From Pholiota molesta (lineage: Eukaryota; Basidiomycota; Agaricomycetes; Agaricales; Strophariaceae), in assembly GCA_014925825.1 (NCBI GenBank), contig JACGCK010000029.1, positions 124,001 through 188,000 of the forward strand: a stretch of DNA of 64,000 nt, in the 5' to 3' direction. Under the pieces are notes generated by a model that was given only the letters and a program-made list of their open reading frames with translations, searched no databases and was not told the DNA's origin. Positions 44,882 to 59,722 of the stretch are shown here, one piece after another; the stretch's first letter is position 1, and each line of letters opens with the position of its first letter. Position numbers and translations under genes: made by a program.

Positions 44882-46589
44882 CTTGTAGCAGGCAGAAACG
44901 TGAAGGAGAGAAGCAACCCCTCGAAGCGTCACAGGCCATCCTTTTATTTAGCGATTCCCAAGTGCCAAGATATTGGTCCCGTAAGTAGAAGGGGTACCTG
45001 AGGCGTTGAAGGTAAGTTACTCCGTAAATCAACCCTGATCAAATTAGCCTACTTACATATGTATCTCAGATACGGACGAGGATCCAGATGCTTCCTGGCC
45101 TTTCCTGCCCACAGACGGTGATATCCGATGTCATCGCAGAGGATGACGCACTGAGTATTGCGTAGTAAAAAAAGTCATACTACAGACTTCATGAAAATAA
45201 CTGGATCTTTCAAACTGAAGTTTAAATGTAAGCTCCACGAAAATGTGCAAGTCGCTCACCGTCCTATAAAGAACATACATCCTGCTTAATCCGAGCCTCA
45301 TATCTCTCGATGCCCCTTGAAGCCTTAGGTTTGAGTGTAGCTCAAATAGCGGAATAAGACCAACCGTCTTCATGATCATTTGGTTCCGAGACCTCCTAAG
45401 CGAAAAGATTTGGACACCGAAAATGTCGATATTTATAAACAACTGGGAGTCAATTGTGGAAGTGTGGAAGGCCTTATCGTACGTTGCGGGTCAGTCTGGC
45501 AACGCCGCAACGGTGACCGCATGGACGATGCACGTTTAACTCGCTTTGCCATATGTGCATCGACGGATCTTTGCATCTATTTCAGAGTTTTAGCTTTGGC
45601 TCATACATACTCATATCGCATGTTTACGAACATACTCAGATAATATGCAGCGAATAAAGTTAATGCTGCCGACTCATTTGAGGATATGGTGCAAGCAAGG
45701 AAATTCTGCAGCAGGAGGAATTTAATGTTCAGCGCCCCTCAGCCCTCGGCTCTAGATGTTTGAAAGACAGGCTATCAGTTTAGAAGCGGACGGGAGCGAT
45801 GAGAAAAATGGAGAGCAGATGGTCGGGAGATGTTGAATTTGAAAGTCTGCTGACAGAGACACCTTCACACCACCGTGAGAATTATTAGCTTTGTTCGGAC
45901 CGCTATCTACCGTTATTGCCACTTGATTGCCAACTTTTTGCACCGTTGACCTGCGAGGGAGTTCTGTGAAGTTTTCGAAACTGAACTTTGCCTAAACGTT
46001 GGGCCATTGAAATTGAGGACGCGACGCTCGAAACCCCGCGGCAGGCACATCAATACTATGTAGTTTCCGCAGGATGTTTTCGAACCGCTCAAAAGCCTTG
46101 ATGAGGCTGAGAATACCTGAATTGATTCAAGAAGAGGAGAGGTCACGTACGCACAATAATTTAGGGGAATATATACAAGATTCGCGTTCAGATATAGAGT
46201 GGTGGAGGATGCAGATGCTTTTGGCAGGAGTTGGGCAGGAGTAAGTAATTCCCAGTGCTCTTGGTGAAAACGCGTAGGTGACGACCATAGACTGTCAAGC
46301 TCTCGACCCAGACAGATTCATGTCCACATGTATGAAAAGGCGAAACACCATACGCCATTAAGCTCAATCGGAAAACATTTTACTATATATGTATTGCGAA
46401 TGACTTGAGAAAGTCAGTGAGTACTATTAAGCTTCGCGGAGATAGTAATCGAATGCTTACCATGCGTTAGTGCCCTTGCCGTTGGTGCAAGTTGTTCATC
46501 AACGTGCAACGCACAGCTGTCATACTATCCGCACGCACCTCGTCAGTTAAATCTGCAGATGATCAGGGTGCCATTGCCAAAGTAATTCG
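44882..46589. other. 1.7-kb gap without a supportable gene
   Basis: Upstream of the MFS gene. A minus-strand stretch at about 46100-45990 reads like protein (KAFERFENILRKLHSIDV) but has no start or splice context. The remainder holds only short overlapping frames. Confidence 0.4.
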
Positions 46590-47186
46590 TCAGTGCCAAA
46601 AGCGAAAGCCCTCGCTCGAACTCGTGCTGTAATAGTGAAAAATGAAGGGTGTGAGGGCCTTGAAAGACAGCGGAATGTCATGTTCGCGTGTAGCGTAGGT
46701 GATGTCTGAGGTCGTCGCCGCTGTCGTGAATCTTAATACCTGCGATGCCGCACCGCTAATCGAGACTGTTTGGGGAGGACGCAACAACGTTGGGAAGGAG
46801 GTTTCAGGAGGTCTGCCTAAGTCGTAGCGTAGATTCGACCTTTCGGTCTGGAGTTGATACCCTTCATCTTCATATTTGGCTAGTGCACGGCTATGTTGGA
46901 TTTCCAGCTCATACAAGGAACTCCGGACCGTATTGAGTTCCGTCATTTGCGAATTCACTGGAATGAGTTGCTGCTAGTTCAATATGTCTGGAAAGTAGAC
47001 ATGAAAACAGAATCAGGTGGCACACCAACATCTAACTTCAAGCTCGTCTCTCTCATTGCGTACTCCCCCTAGTTCGGCGACCAACAATTCATACTCGTTC
47101 TTGATTGTATCCAGAGAATCAAAAAGCGAGGCACGGCCTTGAGGGGTCGCCGTAGTGGTGTTTGTGCGGATAGGTGTGGGTTGCAT
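46590..47186 (-). CDS. Orphan Tup1 N-terminal (Tup_N) coiled-coil domain protein
   Basis: Two exons (47186-47030, 46957-46590) give 174 aa. Residues about 20-90 match the Tup_N tetramerisation helix: SLFDSLDTIKNEYELLVAEL, RNERDELEVRLNSQM, then TELNTVRSSLYELEIQH and KYEDE. In Tup1 this helix tetramerises and binds Cyc8/Ssn6. Normally a Pro/Gln linker and seven WD40 repeats follow. Here the frame ends after about 85 further residues (GRPPETSFPTLLRPP...) with no WD40 sequence downstream. It is thus either a truncated Tup1 duplicate or a stand-alone Tup_N protein that could mix with the real Tup1 tetramer. The splice after AGA T is phase-correct, though its donor (GTTGGT) is weak. Confidence 0.7.
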
Positions 47187-48148
47187 AGGTCGATGCTGAA
47201 GAAGTGGCTGTCAAGTTGCTATATCGGCGGTTCGTCGTTAGCCGTTAGCAGCACAATGCATCGAGATGCTGCGAAGTAATCTGTGAGTGAACACCAGATA
47301 TCTGCAATGAATTTCTGATGTACCTGTTTCCCTCTGCGTCATCCATAAGACAGGCTGTGCGGCGAACATTTGGCGTTGTGTCTATCGAGCGCCGCCTTAG
47401 CATGGAAATGATGCGCATTTTCGTGAGCATCGGCGGTGTTTAGGAAATCAAGAAAGCGTAGAAGAAATTTAAATGAGATGTGCTTTGGATGTGCTGGATG
47501 ATGTTGGGCGTCAGCTGGCTAGGCAATGATAGTAGTTTAGATAACGTACCATGTCTTTCTTTGGCGAGACGCAGGTACTGCATACCGCAAGTCGTACGGA
47601 TGGGCAAGTCAAGGGCAGTTGAGGCGTGCGTGCGTTAGGACATGCAACGCTACAGGTTGACCCAATCGAGGTCTTGCCTGCGAATTGAATTTGAGGGCAC
47701 AAGAGGCTTCCTCGATATTCCAGCCTGGCAGCGCGTTATGGGAAGACGACCCGGATTCTGGCAAGTTGGAAGAGGCACTGATCGGAACACGTCACAGGGC
47801 GTCACGGGCTTGGCGTTGCTTGGCGCCGTCACGTCACGCTTCGCTGAGCCGCCCGCCGCTCCGGGACTGGGGACGCGTCTACATACTTGTCTCCTTCTGA
47901 CAGCTACCATTTGTCCGCCGTTTTTCTCTCAGACGTGAAAGCTTTGAACTGCACTGAAATATTCCGGGTAAATCTTAGAGCTCTGGTGATTGCTCAAGAC
48001 GAGTTTGAATATGTTCAAGTTTGTGCCTACGGAAAGCATTGAAAGTATGTCAAAAATCTCTGATTCCTATTCTGAGGACATGCTGTATACGCATTCATGT
48101 TCTTTCATAATCACGCAGCGCTATGTCTGGTTTCGCAGGACAAACATC
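47187..48148. other. Intergenic, no gene recognised
   Basis: Upstream of the Tup_N gene and 3' of the FAD oxidase gene. Only short frames on both strands. Confidence 0.45.
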
Positions 48149-49775
48149 TCAATCAACGTCAGGCTCTATCAAGCATCCTTTGCTCCAAAGCTTCTTTGGA
48201 TCGTACTTTGCCTTGAGTTTACGAAGCCTAGGCAAGTTGGGCCCAAAGACCTCCTCGACCGATTCTTCTCCCTGTGCGAAATTCAGCCAATACCCAGCAT
48301 CTTTGCCTGTCTTCTCTCTATTTCTCTGGCGCATGAGTTCCGTCGACTCGGAGACGAAGGCGCGCATCGCAGGCACCGATTCCTCTGTGGCAGATCTACG
48401 AGACAGTTCCATGAGTCGAAAACGTACCACGGTGGACGTCGACTATCTCCAACTCACCTTCCTTGGATCGCGACCCAATAATGTGGCTCTCGCGCATGAA
48501 ACGCCGTCTCCCCACTGCCAACAGCCGCAATCTTCTCTGCGCCGCTGAGCTCCCATATCACCGTCGTCGATTTGACATCAGGGCTCTCAGTGAACGCGAT
48601 CCATTTGTGCCAGAGCTCGAGGATTAGATCCGTCCACAGGTCGGCTATCAGTGCACCCCGGATGGTCAAGCGCGGCGGCGCGGTGGCGAAGAGCGCGTCG
48701 AGGGTGTGGGAGACGGCGAGCATGTCGGGTACCGCGGCGCAGGTGTCGAGGACAGGCTTTAGGGCTCGGAAAGGCGCGAGGACCTCCGCTGACCGTCCCG
48801 ACGCGTCCTGCGAGACCCAGGGAAGGATCGTCACTGCGGGCTGTCGAAGAAATCAGGACCAGCCACCGCGAAGGGGCGAAGCTCTAACGGCAATCTGAAC
48901 TTACCTTGAAGAACGGCGGCGGCCGCGCGAAAGTGATATTCAGCTTTTCGCGCGCGGTGCAGGTCGCCTTCCAGTCCTGGAACAGGTCCAAGCTTAGCAC
49001 CGATCTTTCAGTTCAAGAAACTTCCGAGACCCACCTGAACCACTCTTAGCACGTTCTCGATCTCTGGCCCAGGGTACGCGATGATCCCGACAGTAAACGG
49101 CCCAGCTGCTGGGAAGGCTTTCAAAGTGAATTCAGCCACAATCCCAAACTGGTTCCCGCCGCCTATTAAACCAATATTTTAGCGCGCAAAACTCAGCGCC
49201 ATGCACCGGGACAAGTCACCTCGAATGGCCCAAAAGAGATCCGGTTCCTCTGTAGCACTCGTCTTCACCACCCGCCCGTCCGCCAAAACGACAACGGCGC
49301 CCACGATGTTGTCGATCGCCAACCCGCGCTCGGGGGTGAAGGGGCTGTAGCCTCCCCCCGTGAGATACCCGCCCACACCGACGAACCAAAACGGGCCCCC
49401 GACGACATCGACGTTGGCCGTCTGGCACGCAGCATACACGTCGCCCCAGTTCGCGCCCCCTTGTACCGCGACGGTCGCCCTGTCCGCGGCGACCGATACG
49501 GCGTTCAAGCGCGCGAGGTCGATGACGATGCCGCCGTTCGAGCTCGCCCAGGTCGACGAGTGCGCCCCGCCGGATTTGACGGCGATCTCCAGCGGCGGGG
49601 ACTGTGCAGATGCGTAGGTGAGGATAGCGGGTATGTGGTGGATCTCGGTCGGATAGATCACGGATTGCGCTTCGAGGACGGATAGTGTGGAGTTGCGATG
49701 CAGCGCTTTCGCATAGGCCTCCTCGCCGTCTGCCTTGGACACGATGACTGCGCCGGTGAGTTTCAGAGCGTCCAT
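48149..49775 (-). CDS. FAD-linked oxidoreductase, berberine-bridge-enzyme type
   Basis: Five exons (49775-49220, 49162-49035, 48976-48905, 48840-48458, 48395-48149) give 461 aa. The FAD-binding PCMH domain is evident: IYPTEIHHIPAIL, AVKSGGAHSSTW, GIVIDLARLNAV, GGANWGDVY, GGYLTGGGYSPFTPERGLAI and FWAIRGGGNQFGIV. The C-terminal BBE domain has AGYWLNFAQGEE and KYDPKKLWSKGC. Family members often bind FAD through His and Cys. The His is plausible within GGAHS, but the second site has GGGYSP where many bicovalent enzymes have a Cys, so at most single covalent attachment is expected. There is no signal peptide, unlike most secreted BBE-like oxidases, which suggests an intracellular enzyme. Its substrate is unknown. 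An aldo-keto reductase starts 590 bp away, divergently. Confidence 0.9.
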
Positions 49776-50364
49776 GCTATAGTCTAATGAGGTTTGAAAG
49801 TGAACTGATTTTTAACTCATTGAAGAATCAGAATGCGGCGACATTAAGCCAACTGGCATGGAAGCTGGATCATTGATCATTGTCAGTATGTTTTCGGAAA
49901 AACGGAAGGCTCGTGAACCATGATAAACAAAAGATTAGTCACTCACTGAAAGGCTCTGTTGTATTTTAATCCACAAGCAGGCTTTTCATAATCGTTGTGA
50001 TAATTCTGATTGATGAGTGTGTCCAATATCTCTGGCTCCATTGATTCGTCGTAACATCTATAGAGATTTACTTGATGTATGTATGTGGTGTGTGAATTAG
50101 TCATCGGAAGCCTTTCCATCCTGCGAGATGCCTGATGGGGGCTTTATCCCTTCCCAAGTTCTATCTAGAGACTAGCATGAGACCGACAGAACTATGTATG
50201 TTTCCGATGCGGAATGCATTTGATCCTTCATCAAATGTGGATGCAGGATTACTGACCATTATCAATCCTCACTACGTATAACGTGAGTGAACTCCTCTAT
50301 TTATGCCTCGACGACTCGGATTGACTGATTGCTTACCGTTTCGTTTCCAGTCTCATCTGTCGCC
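49776..50364. other. Divergent promoter region between FAD oxidase and AKR genes
   Basis: A 589-bp spacer between two divergently transcribed oxidoreductase genes, so a shared promoter is possible. No gene inside. Confidence 0.5.
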
Positions 50365-51646
50365 ATGTCGCCTCTCACCATTGCTTCGACGATCAAGCTA
50401 TCCTCAGGTGCAGCAGCATTGTCTTTATATACCCTCCATTGTGAAAGGATATTGACAACTTTCACGAAGGATATGATATGCCCCTCCTTGGGCTTGGGGT
50501 GTACCTGAACGAGAACGTTATTCCAGCTTGCGAGGCTGCTTTCAAGCATGGATATCGGTATATCTCATCAATCGACGTCCGCGGTTGCCTTGAATAAGCT
50601 GAATATAAAATTCAGACATGTCGATACTGCCGAAATGTATGGAAACGAAGAAGGCGTCGGGGAAGCCGTGCGCAACAGCGGGTTGAAAAGAGAGGAAATA
50701 TTCATCAGTAAGTCATATATCCAATGATATTCATGTCGAGTTACTCATTCCTATGAATATATCAGCCACAAAAATTGCTTCAAATCTTCATGATAATACG
50801 GCCAATACAGTGGACACCTCCTTGAAGAAACTAGGCTTATGTGAGGATGACTTGCATAATACGTCCTGCGATGTTCACATTTCGCTCTCTTATAGCGTAC
50901 ATCGATCTTTATCTCATACACGATGGATATTCTGGAAAGGAAAAACGGCTCAAGGCATACAAAGCTCTTTTAGATGCAAAAGCTGCAGGAAAAATACGGA
51001 GTGTGGGCGTCTCTAACTAGTGAGTTTTCTTATTTACTGCTGTAGCTTACAACTATTGACATCGTATAGTGCGGTCAGACACCTTGAAGAAATTAAAGAA
51101 GCGGGATACGAGTTACCCGCTGTCAATCAGCTTGAGGTGCGTGGGCGTGCTCAAGCCCGAATTGATGTGCTAACATGTCTAGGAAATTCAGCTCCAGCCA
51201 TTCTGTCAGCAAAAGGACATTGTGGAATGGGGAAAAGCACATGGAATCGTTACACAGGCGTACTGTCCTCTCATCCGAGCCAAATTCGATAATCCCGTGC
51301 TCCAGGAAGTAGCAAAAGAGGTACCGTATTTATTTTATTTACGAATTGCACGGCCATCTGATAAAATGACGCTTCCAGGTAAATAAAAAAGTTCCTCAAG
51401 TCCTCGTACGCTGGTCGCTTCAGCGAGGGTACGTCGTTAAAATGTCTCTAATAAGTATCACGCAGTTCGATTTTTAACATGAATACTAGATTTGTGCCGT
51501 TACCCAAGTCTTCCAAGCCCGAAAGGGTAGTGTCTAATGCAAATGTCTACGACTTCGAGCTGTCGCCTGAGCAGATGGCGAGAATTGATGCTCTCGACCA
51601 GGGTACGGCTGGCGCAATTTCATGGAACCCAGTCGATGCAGCGTAA
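50365..51646 (+). CDS. Aldo-keto reductase
   Basis: Nine exons (50365-50407, 50470-50557, 50616-50707, 50766-50840, 50896-51019, 51070-51136, 51183-51320, 51379-51428, 51490-51646) give 277 aa. Starting from MSPLTIASTIKLSSG, the first splice restores YDMPLLGLGVYLNE, the canonical AKR start. The catalytic tetrad is complete: Asp and Tyr in HVDTAEMYGN, Lys in TTKIAS and His in LYLIHDGY. NADPH-site segments are VGVSNY, NQLE, QAYCPL and VPLPKSSKPERVVSNANVYD. It reduces aldehydes or ketones with NADPH in the cytosol; the substrate is unknown. Several exons are only 43-92 nt. It converges on the GMC oxidoreductase gene with 110 bp between stop codons. Confidence 0.92.
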
Positions 51647-51756
51647 GATCAACTTCGACCACCTTGTATGATACTTAGGACAAAAATGTGACAAAATGGC
51701 TTTCTGATATAAATTGATACAAATTGTACTTGTTCGAACGAAGTGCTAGGTTCAAC

Positions 51757-53973
<2,217 letters not shown>

Positions 53974-54005
53974 TTAGAGGGATTGTCCACTTGCCAAGGT
54001 TTAGA

Positions 54006-54012
54006 CTTTATA
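54006..54012 (-). promoter_or_regulatory. TATA box candidate of the GMC oxidoreductase gene
   Basis: TATAAAG on the minus strand, 36 bp upstream of the ATG at 53970, which implies a very short leader. Confidence 0.4.
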
Positions 54013-56121
54013 CATCGTAAGAGTATTTATTAAAAATACTAACATTCAAGCTATAGGAGCAAGCCAGGGAAAACATGTGTTCTGTTCGGGTAATGATGAG
54101 CGTCGGCGCTGTTCAGTAGAATAAGATTGTGAATTCCATCATTTCAACTCCAGTAGGAAGAGGTACGAAAACGGATGGAATGTGCATAATCTGCGAGGAT
54201 ATCGCAATGGATGCATTACTCTATCGATAACTCACACATAGGTACGTGTATATGAGAGCCGAGGTTACTCTTTCACAAAGATAGCATTGATTCTGCAGAA
54301 AAAAAGGAACAACATGATGCTTCGGACGCAGCAGTACACTCACGCAATGCCATGTGCTGTCAACGACTCATATACAGTGTCAATGAGTACAGAGTAATCA
54401 CATATATTTCGGCCAAACGTATACCGTGGGTTTTGACTTCCCCTACAAACGGAGAAAATTCACAGCGTCCTTGATGATGGGAGGAATAGTTGTATGTACT
54501 ATCAAATCATCGACAACCTGACTGTAAATTCATTGATCAATATATGGGCGCCGCCCCCTTGTGGAGATACTACAAATACTATCAATGACAGTAAAAGTAT
54601 CATCAATCAATCATGTAAAAGTCGACATGTAACATCAGTTCAGCAGCCAGCTTCTGCATACTGTCCGCCATTTGTTGCTGAAAGCCTGTGCTTGTGAATG
54701 GTGAAAGTTTCCAACCAGGATGTGCATAGTCAGTGTAAAGTATGGGTAGAAGATCAACTGATACATCCAAGTTCCTGCGGTCAAGTCGAAGCCAAAAGGT
54801 ATATTAATATGACCATGTGTATCGTAAGTGTACCATAGGATGAAACACTTAGAAATCCAAGCACCATGTTAAGTGGGCAGGAAAGTTAGCATTACTATCT
54901 TCAACGCTTGTATGTTACGTTAATGCTCCGTTGGATATTTTCTGAAATAAGAAATTGTCAACACTGAGTGCGCCACAATGTTCAATTGGATTTGTGGCGT
55001 ACAGTCAGGGTCGAAATGTCAATGATTTGCTTTTGACGCACACGGATCACTTCATCGTACGCGTATCTTGTGCTCTCCACGATCGTCCAAATACCTCAGC
55101 TTATTGGAACTATTCCGTTCCTGTTGGGATCTACACGCAAAGACAGACTCGAAGTGATACAATAGAGTTCCATTGGATGAGCAATGTTCAATGTCAAAAC
55201 TGTACATCCGAACTTGAATGAAAATGGATTTCAAAATACAAGTTGATCAGGAACCACAGCCCTACTTTTCCCAGTGTCACATTACAAGTAGCACAACTTG
55301 AATAAACTGCTATGTATGACATCTGAACCTGTGAGATAGCCACTGTCAACGGCATGAGAATTGTCTGCGTACAGAATGTTACTCTCCATTCCTCTCACAC
55401 TGACCAGAAAAACTTTGATAGATAAGTTTTCTATCATGCCGTTCTATTTTGTGGATAGCTTCGTCTTATTGGATCACATGAAGAAGTGGCTTCGCATTCT
55501 TTCTCCAAGAATTACTGTTTGATTGATCGATAGAGTGCTCCCACGAATTGTGTGGCATTGACATTCAATATCATGAATTTCAATTGAAGAGTTCGAGTTG
55601 AGTTCAATGTGTTTCTTTATGTAAGAAAATCCTATAATTCTACGACGAATCTGTGTGGTGAATTTCATTCTTGATACATGAGATTATTCGATGTCAGGAG
55701 AGGGAGCATCAAGGCACCTATTTATATAGCGTTATATATATCTCATCTGGGAAATCTCTGCGCTCCAGCGCCGTCCGCCTTGCCCTTGATAGTTGATACT
55801 GACAGGTCCGAGACTATTGATATTAAGGACCATGGCACAGGGCACTACTTACCTCTGGTGCTCAGATTAGGCAGAATTTGTCTACGCTGTCCGTTTGATC
55901 GACGTTTGTGAGTTAGTTGTGCTACAAAGGGGACACTAAAAATAGCATGAACGTCGAATACTGCCGGTCGCCCTGTAACTCGGCGGTAAGGACTTGCTAG
56001 AAGCGCACTTCCTTTATCCACGGCCTGTTCTGTGGCTGATATATATATGTTAGACCATCAAACTACCGTGGTTATAAAATCCTTTCTGGACTAGCGACGG
56101 CTAGCTGCTTTGCCTTTCGCA
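54013..56121. other. 2.1-kb AT-rich gap without a supportable gene
   Basis: Many stops in all frames; nothing resembling a family and no inverted repeats noted. The last part contains the promoter of the membrane-protein gene at 56122. Confidence 0.45.
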
Positions 56122-57451
56122 ATGGGCTTTCAGATCGATACTGCTGAACTTTCAGGCCTTGTTGTCGAGGCGGGGTTCTATGGTATGTTTTAATATCACT
56201 AAGACTGCCCTTCAAATCAGTTTCGCAAGGTCTGACGCTTCCATTTCTCCAGGCATGTACTTGACGCTTTTTATCGTCTCAGCATATGTATTCGCGCAGC
56301 GCCAGTCCCTCAAGATCGCCACTCTCAATCTCCCGATGACGATCACGGCGGTGGCGATGATCCTTCTTGCAACGGCACAGCTGTGTGTGGACACGGCGAA
56401 CGTCTTTGTGGCTTTCCTTCACAATGACAGAGCAGCTCGAATTGCCTTCCTAGCCGACACCTCTACAAAGCTCTTTTCAGCCAAGCACTGTATTCTGATC
56501 AGTCAACTATTAATTGGTGATTCCTTCGTTGTACGTCCTTTCATTATAGGCAAGAGAATTAAAAGATTGAAGGGGCCTCATACAGAGTTATCGCTGCTGG
56601 ATTGTATGGGGAAGGAGAATATGGATTGTTATTCTACCAGTTCTCCTTTCACTTGGAAGTGCTGGTAAGTTCTACAGTTTTATTTCGCCAGTCGCTGTGG
56701 ACGAGCCTGCTTCTAGTTTCAGGAACGTATGTCATGTGGGTTTTCGCCCATCACCCCCAGACCACTGTGAAGGAACAGAAGAGCTGGGTGGCAGCAATCT
56801 TTACTTTGAGTCTTTGTGCCAATGCCGTCGCCACCTGTAAGTATCATCCGGTGTAATCCTAGAGTTTGTATTGCAACTGACTCAACATTCTTTCTCCTAC
56901 TAGCACTTCTTGCATTCCGCATCTGGCAAGTCGACCGAAAAACGAGGGCTGTCCTTGGAACGTCGACATCATCGCTCATGCCTATCGTCAAAATTCTGAT
57001 TGAAAGTGGAGCGATAAACGCGGCATACCTCTTCATATATAATGTTACCCTTCTCAGTGGAAGCCAAGCGCTCGAATTTATGGCCCAAGTGGTAGGCCTT
57101 CGTTTATATTGGAATTGAGGCTAAGGCTCACCCTTCGTTCGAATAATGCAGGCGACGCCCATAAGCGGCATCATCTTTTCCATCGTTATCATCCGGGTAG
57201 GGCTGAATACCAAAGGCGAACTCGATTGGACGGTGGACCATAGGTCGTCAATAAAATTCGCCAATGGGCCGAAGGCCAAGAAGCAAATGATAGACACAGA
57301 CCCGTCGCTCACAACTATCCGAACAACAGTGCACGAGCTCAACATCGGGAACTCATTCTCTAATGGAACTGGGACCGAACCCGGAACTGATATTGAAATG
57401 GGAGGTGGGAGAACTAATGACGAGAATTCATTGAAAGCTATGGCCATTTAA
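56122..57451 (+). CDS. Multi-pass (about 7 TM) basidiomycete membrane protein
   Basis: Six exons (56122-56182, 56253-56530, 56586-56664, 56723-56836, 56904-57091, 57152-57451) give 339 aa, all joins in phase. About seven hydrophobic helices are visible, including GMYLTLFIVSAYVFA, LPMTITAVAMILLATAQ, YRCWIVWGRRIWIVILPVLL, WVAAIFTLSLCANAVAT and PISGIIFSIVIIRVGL. The motif YRCWIVWG after a small extracellular loop and FRIWQVDRKTR before the sixth helix recur in a large Agaricomycete family of uncharacterised integral membrane proteins. The last 80 residues are a hydrophilic cytosolic tail rich in Thr, Asn and Gly. Function is unknown; topology is compatible with a receptor, but no G-protein-coupling motif is recognised. 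Confidence 0.75.
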
Positions 57452-59672
57452 ATAAGATGGTGCTCATTCATTTTTATTCGTGAAGCTATCTTATAATCTA
57501 TACCACGCTATGTGGGATGTATGTGCGATAATTAATTCAACATAGAAAAAAAAATCAATACAGATATGTTTCACAACGCTGTTGGAAATTTGATATCTAA
57601 AAAAGATATTGGGATGATGGTACTAGTCTACTTTCCATAGAGACTCTGGTCACCTAAAGTACAGCTGCGGCATGAGCTCATGCCCCAGACAATATATGTC
57701 TCCGCACAGCTCGCTGTGCCGGACAGGCAATTTCAGCGGTGCCGCATACGGTATTACCAACGCATGATTGCGCAACATTCTCGGGTCCAAATATCTCTCC
57801 ATGGACCCAGTGGAAACGAGGGCAAATTTCGAATGCTGAGCATTGGGGCGAAGGAATTACCGGCGCTGATTGTGACTACTCAGTACTCAGTACTCAACGC
57901 TCAGCGCTCATCTGTGTGTCGCGCGCGTATGTATCGATATCACTCATGTCACGAGAAATAAGTTCAATCAACCCTTCTGTGTCTGATCATCAACCCGTCC
58001 TGCGCTACTAATCACCATGAATGGCGACTGAAAGTATTCTGTGTTTCGACACGTCTAATTGCCAACTTCTGTGGCTATTCACCTGGCTTCTCACTTGTCT
58101 TCTACTCTCCGGGGCTGAATGTGTACATGGTAAGTCGATATAAACATCCCTAACTTAAATTTGCCGTGGGTAGTAGAGCAAGTGTATGTACGCGTCGAGG
58201 AATATTGCAACGCGTGTTGATGGAACGCGTACTGACCGTTTAATAGTCAGGGCCACTCGCTATATATTAGTGGAAACCCTTCTTGAACCCTCCCCTTATT
58301 CATTGACTGTGCACTCAGCGTTGTGATGCGGCTGATATTGCCTCATGACCACCTCAGGCCGTGCAGTTGGTTGCAGAGGGCACGCAACATCACATTCCCC
58401 ACATTGATCCACGGACCCCGCAACGCTCGCCTCGCGGAGGGCCACCGAACAGACGTGCTGGGCTTCATCGGGAAGACTTAGCTCGCTTTGAGCTCGCTTC
58501 TCGTCGTCCCAACGTCGTCCCAATCCTCCTAAATCCTCTCCAGCCGGGCCGGCTATCCGCAACACATCAAGTCGCAGTCTGCCAACAAGTTCTGCCACTC
58601 TCCAGTCGGGCCCAACTTTACCTCTATGCCTCACACTCTGCGAAACAACCGCTGGTAACTCATAACAGACGTTGATGATGCCCAAGGGACTGACAAGGGG
58701 ATGGATGATGAAGGGAAGACCTGCGCTGCAAGAGATCTAAAAGGTGCCCAACGGTGGCTTGTTTTTTACCTTCCACTGACGCCTTCCAACTTCCAAGTCC
58801 CAACAGCATGCATCTGCAGGATCATCGCCATGATCCACGATGGACATATGCTACCTCCACTACGGATATTTACTCCCTCCCAGCGTCTTGCCAACTCGAG
58901 GATATGTCAACTCAAACGAGCAGAGTGCGCAGGTAAGTCTCAAAGGTTACATACGTTCCACCGCCTCCTCGAGACGCCAGCGATGGCGACGGCGGACATC
59001 AGGCATAATCGGACGTGCGTACAAAGATGGCGTCGCCATCCTCAACATCGGTGTAGCCCTGCCACGCGAACTTGCCCCGCGCCGACCGCATCCATAATGC
59101 AACTCCCTTTGCCCGGTATTCATCCTTCCACTCATCACACGTCCCCGCTTCGCTTCCCTTGACTGTCACGCGCTCGGCCGCTCTGCGCGCGGGAGAGGTA
59201 CGATTGGTGATGTGCATGTCAGAAGGCGGTGGGCCACTGTCCAAATGCAACGCGATGCGTAGATGGCTTTCTCTAGCAATGGCTCAGTTGCAACTTTGCA
59301 AGAACTGCGCCATGTTCTGTGTAACAGAGGCCGCGTGTTCAAGTTGCGACTGTTAGCCATTGCGGGAGAGGGCTGCGCCTCTAGAACTCGTTAAGATGGC
59401 AGATGGCTCTCATTATGCATTCATCGATGCGACTTGTGGTTACCGCGTCGAGCATTCTGGATTCGAAGGCCCTTCTGTCCATCCATGATTTGGATATTTA
59501 GCAGAGCTCCTTATCCACTACTTCACCAATGCTTAAACATCCTAGGATTGTCTATCTCTACAAGGATCTTCGATCTGCATACATAGGAGCTTCGACATTA
59601 TCTAATGCTCGTATGGTATTGTGATGTCCATCCATGCTAACTTCGCCATGGAAAAAATAAAAATGGAATAAT
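57452..59672. other. 2.2-kb gap; one weak small gene candidate
   Basis: At 58022 an ATG opens a signal-like peptide (LLWLFTWLLTCLLLSGAECV) ending at a good GTAAGT donor (about 58131), but no matching downstream exon was found. GC-rich overlapping frames occupy 58300-58700. The best candidate, 58999-59250 minus, is listed separately. Confidence 0.4.
58999..59250 (-). CDS. Hypothetical small protein
   Basis: A minus-strand open frame of 83 codons (or 72 from the ATG at 59217). The C-terminal half (EWKDEYRAKGVALWMRSARG, then KFAWQGYTDVEDGDAIFVRT) has the composition and codon use of real protein. There is no splice evidence and no recognised family, and the opposite strand is also open. Treat it as possible only. 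Confidence 0.3.
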   Translation of the reverse strand: MHLDSGPPPSDMHITNRTSPARRAAERVTVKGSEAGTCDEWKDEYRAKGVALWMRSARGKFAWQGYTDVEDGDAIFVRTSDYA

Positions 59673-59722
59673 TTAGAAGACCAGAGCGGCGAGACTAGTA
59701 GCAACAACCAAAAGCACGGCGC

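Noticed and set aside
45900..46110. Minus-strand KAFERFENILRKLHSIDV stretch as a gene
   Set aside because: No start or splice context, ends at a stop in about 40 codons, and no family is recognised.
58296..58685. Open frames on both strands in GC-rich DNA
   Set aside because: Both strands are equally open and neither product resembles a protein family, so no gene is called.
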